Shown here: piece after piece, positions 60,457 through 64,000 of the stretch | Position numbering within the stretch: the stretch's first letter is position 1 | How the letters are laid out: every line of letters starts with the position of its first letter | From: Desulfamplus sp. | GTDB taxonomy: Bacteria > Desulfobacterota > Desulfobacteria > Desulfobacterales > Desulfobacteraceae | DNA length: 64,000 bases | Assembly (NCBI GenBank): GCA_015232455.1 | Contig: JADFZQ010000010.1 | Coordinates: 1 to 64,000 of the forward strand | Reading direction: 5' to 3' | Notes under the pieces: model-generated | Told to the model about the DNA's origin: nothing | Databases searched by the model: none | What the model saw: only the letters and a program-made list of their open reading frames with translations | Position numbers and translations under genes: made by a program

Positions 60457-62799
60457 TCATGCTACAAGATGGAGATTACCATCTTCATTATCTAAGAGAT
60501 TAGAAACTGTAGAACCTCCAGTTTCAATGGATTTCAAATTGTTTACATCTATTCCCCTACGATTGTTGCTGTTTCCTGAATTTGCCTCACCTTGTGATTG
60601 CTGTTGCCCTGAATCTGCCATAGATTGTTTGAAATCGCTACCCATCTCTACATCAAAACTCTCAATATTAATTCCACTGTTGGCAAGAGTATTTTTAAGA
60701 TCATTAGCATTGCTTGTAAGAATATCTTTTGCAGCTTGATTTTCAGTAACAACACTAACTTTTAAAGTATCTCCTTGAGTATCTATGGTCATAAATATGC
60801 GTCCAAGCTCAGCGGGTCTAAGCTGTAGTCTTATTTCGCTCTCACCATTGCTAAATGCTCTGTTGATGCTTCTGACAACTTGATTAGTAACATAAGATGG
60901 AAGTATTGATGATGCAGTTCTATTAGTTGTTCCTCCAAGGGAACTGCTTTTTGAACTATTTTGATCATTTTGACCTGAGAAACTGCTGTCTGATGAGTAG
61001 CTTGAGTCGGAAATATTTAAAGATTGTTTTTTATCAACTCTTGAAATTAGCGAATCAAAATCGCTTTCACTGCGGCCTGAACTTCTGCTTTGTTGATCAT
61101 TTTTCTTTCCAGAAGATAACATTTCATTATTATTGATTGAGCTAATTATGTCAGATACTATCTTGCTATTGACACTATCTTCACTTCCAGATGTTATACC
61201 CAAAATATCGGATATAATTTTATTATTTTGTTCTTGTGTAGTTGGCAACACGCCTGATGTAGTGTTATCTACTTGGCTTCCTTTATTTAAAGTATTATCT
61301 AATTTATCACGATCAACTTTACTCTTTCCTAAGACACCAAGAGAGGTAAGAACATCTTTTATATCTTTATGTTCTTCTGAAGTATCGTCTGATTTTGTTT
61401 TTATATCTATTCCAAGAGAGGTAAGAACATCTTTTATATCTTTATGTTCTTCTGAAGTATCGTCTGATTTTGTTTTTACATCTATTCCAAGAGAAGCAAG
61501 AAGTTCTTTTATATTTTTTTTGTCATTGTCATTGGCTGCCGTATCTTTAACAGAATTATTATCTTGATCTTCTGACAAATTCATTAACAAATTGTGGTTA
61601 GCACTTTTAAATGTACGATAACGCATCTCTGTTTCAGTTGGCTCATTTTCTTCAACTGCTTTAGCAGAAGCACTATTATTTATTTGAAGATCACCAATAA
61701 TTTTTTTGAGTAAAGAATCTGATTCAGAATCATCTCCTTTTATCTCTTGTTTATCAATTATATTACTTCCAAAAGCTGTTAACGAACTTTTTTTGATTTG
61801 ATTTAAGTCAGTAGTAGAAATTTCTTTAGATAGCTCTTGTTGACCTTTTAACTCTTCAAGTGCAGATACAAGATCATTAAGAGTTATTTTATCATTATCA
61901 ACACTCTTTTTCATTACCTTACTACTTTCTGGCAGACCAAGTTGCGAGAACATCTCTTTTATTGAAGCGACATCAGAGCTGTTTTCAAAAGATTTCCCTG
62001 TGAAAAAAGATGTTTTTTGAACTGATTGAAGCTCAGACACCAAACTATTTAAACTTAATCCTTCACCTTTTACCTCTGAATTAGCAATAATTGAATTTGC
62101 CAAATCATCACTAACTCCTAAAGAGTTCATAATTGAACTGATAAAAGGGATTGACGACATATCAAGAAGTTGTGAACCATTCAAATCACTATCTTTTAAA
62201 TCTTTATCGTCTTTGTCAGATTGTTGGTCTATGGAAAGAGCATCTCCATCTGTAGCAAAATCTTCTGCAGATAACTCCTCAAGATCAAGAGCTAAAAGCC
62301 CGTCCATAAGATCAGAGACAGAGACCTTGCCAGTATCAGATTCAGATTGGAGCGTCTTTATAAGTTCAGCAACTTTTGAATTAGGAAAACCTGCTTTTGA
62401 AAGCATGATCTTAATTGCTTCCAAGCCATCATTACCCATAGAGACCTCTTTTAAATCACTATGTCCTGATGCCATAAGATACTGTTTTAGCTTTGTAATA
62501 AATTCAAATCCCTTAGCCTTATTCAGTTCTTTTGAAAGCTCTATTTTGACACTGTCTGACAAAATATCAACGTTAGTAGAGGATAACTCTTTTTTTGTTA
62601 GCTCTATATTAGATAGATCATTTTGCCTAATGCCATTATTCTTAAGAAGTTGATTGAGCTTTGTCATAAAAAGATTTGAAACAGAATCTTTACCTTCACT
62701 ATCCTTACCAGAATAAGACCCTGCTACAGCTCCTGACTTTGATGTTTTATTAGAAGATACTTGAGGAGTTAGAAAATCAAATTTGATGGCATCATTCAT
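60457..62799 (-). CDS. fliK: Hook-length control protein FliK
   Basis: A 780-residue protein, large for FliK. The C-terminal switch domain (about 640-730) contains AFSNGESEIRLQLRPAELGRIFMTIDTQGDTLKVSVVTENQAAKDIL, the Flg_hook signature. The preceding 600 residues are a long, polar, low-complexity ruler rich in Ser, Asp, Lys and Leu, with a 25-residue tandem repeat (DTSEEHKDIKDVLTSLG...). The end (GQQQSQGEANSGNSN) is Gln/Asn-rich. It is the first gene of the fliK-flgD-flgE unit. A sigma-54-like promoter lies about 90 bases upstream. Confidence 0.9.
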   Translation of the reverse strand: MNDAIKFDFLTPQVSSNKTSKSGAVAGSYSGKDSEGKDSVSNLFMTKLNQLLKNNGIRQNDLSNIELTKKELSSTNVDILSDSVKIELSKELNKAKGFEFITKLKQYLMASGHSDLKEVSMGNDGLEAIKIMLSKAGFPNSKVAELIKTLQSESDTGKVSVSDLMDGLLALDLEELSAEDFATDGDALSIDQQSDKDDKDLKDSDLNGSQLLDMSSIPFISSIMNSLGVSDDLANSIIANSEVKGEGLSLNSLVSELQSVQKTSFFTGKSFENSSDVASIKEMFSQLGLPESSKVMKKSVDNDKITLNDLVSALEELKGQQELSKEISTTDLNQIKKSSLTAFGSNIIDKQEIKGDDSESDSLLKKIIGDLQINNSASAKAVEENEPTETEMRYRTFKSANHNLLMNLSEDQDNNSVKDTAANDNDKKNIKELLASLGIDVKTKSDDTSEEHKDIKDVLTSLGIDIKTKSDDTSEEHKDIKDVLTSLGVLGKSKVDRDKLDNTLNKGSQVDNTTSGVLPTTQEQNNKIISDILGITSGSEDSVNSKIVSDIISSINNNEMLSSGKKNDQQSRSSGRSESDFDSLISRVDKKQSLNISDSSYSSDSSFSGQNDQNSSKSSSLGGTTNRTASSILPSYVTNQVVRSINRAFSNGESEIRLQLRPAELGRIFMTIDTQGDTLKVSVVTENQAAKDILTSNANDLKNTLANSGINIESFDVEMGSDFKQSMADSGQQQSQGEANSGNSNNRRGIDVNNLKSIETGGSTVSNLLDNEDGNLHLVA
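61337..61511 (-). repeat. 75-bp tandem repeat within fliK
   Basis: The segment starting at CCAAGAGAGGTAAGAAC (61337) recurs at 61412 and, with changes, at 61487, a 75-bp (25-codon) period. The first two units differ by very few bases; the third decays after about 25 bases. Unit number can change by slippage or recombination without loss of frame, altering the ruler region. Confidence 0.8.
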
Positions 62800-62886
62800 G
62801 GTATCACCTGTTTTAATAATTGGCTTTTTGATATGTTATTAATATTTAGTTCACATCTCTAAATATTATTTTTTTATTCTATCAAA

Positions 62887-62928
62887 AACTTAAGCAATAT
62901 TTATACCATAGAACTTAAGCAATATTTA
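62887..62928 (-). promoter_or_regulatory. Candidate sigma-54 promoter and 17-bp direct repeat upstream of fliK
   Basis: On the minus strand, 62908-62893 reads TGGTATAAATATTGCT, with GG and GC separated by ten bases as required for a -24/-12 sigma-54 promoter. The 17-mer AACTTAAGCAATATTTA occurs twice, at 62887-62903 and 62912-62928 (25 bp apart), but only the first copy continues into the GG element. The predicted start is about 62882, some 80 bases before fliK. The whole stretch 62800-63058 has no gene. Confidence 0.45.
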
Positions 62929-63058
62929 ACTCTATCAAATCAATCAGTTATATTATTAGTCAATAATTTATAATAATTGGTAGTGTCAAAAGTTGCTTGA
63001 TTAGATTGAAAATTTTACTCTATTATCAATAGGGTATCGGAAATTTATTCCAAATCGT

Positions 63059-64000
63059 TTATTTTGACAGAATCTTATTCAAGTAGTAGCCAGTATAACT
63101 TCCCTTAGATAAAGCCACCTCTTCTGGAGTCCCTTGTGCCACTATTTGACCTCCGCGGCTGCCGCCTTCTGGACCAAGATCAATAACCCAGTCAGCAGTT
63201 TTTATAACATCAAGGTTATGCTCAATTACAATCACAGTATTACCTCCATCTCTCAGCCGTTTTAAAACATTCAAAAGCAGCCTTATATCTTGGAAATGCA
63301 GCCCTGTTGTTGGTTCATCTAAAATATATAAAGTCTGACCAGTATCGCGTCTTGCAAGCTCTCTTGCAAGTTTGATCCTTTGAGCTTCACCACCAGAAAG
63401 GGTTGTTGCTGCCTGACCAAGTTTTATGTAGGAGAGTCCAACATCCATCAAGGTATTTAGGATATTTATAATCTGCGGGTGGTTAGCAAAGAGATGACAA
63501 GCCTGTATTACAGAGAGATCAAGAATATCGGCAATTGAGTGATCTTTATATTTTATCTCAAGAGTTGAACTGTTAAATCTTTTGCCTCTGCAAACTTCGC
63601 ATGGAACAAATACATCAGCAAGAAAGTGCATCTCAACTTTTATGTATCCATCACCGCTGCACGCTTCACATCTTCCACCTTTTACATTAAACGAATATCT
63701 ACCTTTTTGATAGCCGCGTGATCTTGACTCTGGAATCATTGCAAATAGATCGCGGATCGGGTCAAAAACTTTGGTGTATGTCGCAGGATTACTTCTTGGT
63801 GTTCTGCCAATTGGTTTTTGATCAATATTTATGATTTTGTTGATTGAGTAAGAAACTTTAACGCTTTTATTCTTTACTTCGCCAGCATTATTTCTAACAT
63901 CAATTTTATCTTTAACTACAGAGTTATTTCTAAACCCAGCGTTGTCTTTAACGACAACATTATCTTCAGATTTATAATAAAATCCATCAATTCCATCATG
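63059..64000 (-). CDS. uvrA: Excinuclease ABC subunit A, C-terminal part (cut by window edge)
   Basis: The frame is open to the right edge and gives the last 313 residues of UvrA. Visible parts are [29 protein letters not shown], the zinc finger module [17 protein letters not shown]...[10 protein letters not shown], the ABC signature [19 protein letters not shown], and Walker [17 protein letters not shown] with [20 protein letters not shown]. UvrA finds DNA lesions for nucleotide excision repair. Just before the IDQ block lies an Asn/Val/Lys-rich insert (about 63840-63975) that is not usual in UvrA. Confidence 0.95.
   Translation of the reverse strand, partial: HDGIDGFYYKSEDNVVVKDNAGFRNNSVVKDKIDVRNNAGEVKNKSVKVSYSINKIINIDQKPIGRTPRSNPATYTKVFDPIRDLFAMIPESRSRGYQKGRYSFNVKGGRCEACSGDGYIKVEMHFLADVFVPCEVCRGKRFNSSTLEIKYKDHSIADILDLSVIQACHLFANHPQIINILNTLMDVGLSYIKLGQAATTLSGGEAQRIKLARELARRDTGQTLYILDEPTTGLHFQDIRLLLNVLKRLRDGGNTVIVIEHNLDVIKTADWVIDLGPEGGSRGGQIVAQGTPEEVALSKGSYTGYYLNKILSK

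Noticed and set aside
61337-61511. Regular repeats in fliK could suggest a CRISPR array.
   Set aside because: The units are contiguous, in frame, translated and have no spacers; no cas genes are near.
38773-63058. The AT-rich flagellar and multiheme context raised the possibility of magnetosome (mam/mad) genes.
   Set aside because: No MamA, MamB, MamK or Mad-type protein was seen; the cytochrome lacks magnetochrome-style single CxxCH domains.

Overview
The window reads as a chromosomal segment of an AT-rich Gram-negative, motile bacterium. The best guess is a Desulfobacterota member of the Desulfobacterales type. The clues are a long single-strand flagellar cluster carrying a DUF2802-type gene and a small conserved MTTIPA-type gene, a multiheme cytochrome, large chemoreceptors, PAS sensors ending in a CMHCKKIRDDKGYW module, and a surface protein with a choice-of-anchor-U-like C-terminus. 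This placement is inference; there is no rRNA or other phylogenetic marker here.

Region 1 (1-13.6 kb) is accessory. It holds an IS1-family fragment at the left edge, a long dNTP triphosphohydrolase, a decayed Mu-type Mor activator beside a decayed ISAs1 transposase, a PAS/PAS hybrid histidine kinase with a PAS/Cys-motif companion, a short DMT transporter, an amidohydrolase and a YkgJ-type Cys-cluster protein. It continues with an intact zinc-ribbon DDE transposase, a RelE-type toxin-antitoxin pair, and two divergent tyrosine recombinases (one frameshifted) next to a tRNA-Lys/tRNA-Glu pair. This looks like a tRNA-proximal integration zone.

Region 2 (13.7-31.7 kb) is mostly ordinary metabolism and maintenance. 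It has a Liv-type periplasmic binding protein, a chalcone-isomerase-like secreted protein, two large chemoreceptors, a type II dehydroquinase (aroQ), a membrane-bound CapD/WbpM-type sugar nucleotide dehydratase, a Ski2-like helicase, a small conserved protein with an ogt-type DNA alkyltransferase, and an sbcD-sbcC operon with a third unknown gene.

Region 3 (31.8-38.6 kb) holds two secreted Ig-like repeat proteins (5 and 12 repeats) in one operon, then a hicA/hicB pair in which hicA carries a one-base frameshift.

Region 4 (38.8-62.8 kb) is the flagellar cluster, all on the minus strand. In transcription order it runs fliK, flgD, flgE, fliL, fliM, fliN, fliO, fliP, fliQ, fliR, flhB, flhA, flhF, flhG, fliA, a remarkable FliL-like protein, a small conserved gene, a five-heme cytochrome, a DUF2802-type gene, a second FliK-like gene and a VanZ-like membrane gene. 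It encodes hook building, the C-ring, the export gate, flagellar placement and number control, and the flagellar sigma factor. Several internal gaps contain palindromic repeats. The right edge is the C-terminal third of uvrA.

The most striking object is the 592-residue protein at 43881-45659. It carries six copies of the SQDDID(K/R)LL-type peptide that FliM uses at its N-terminus to bind phosphorylated CheY, followed by one membrane helix and a FliL-like domain. Its architecture suggests a multivalent CheY-docking or buffering device at the motor.
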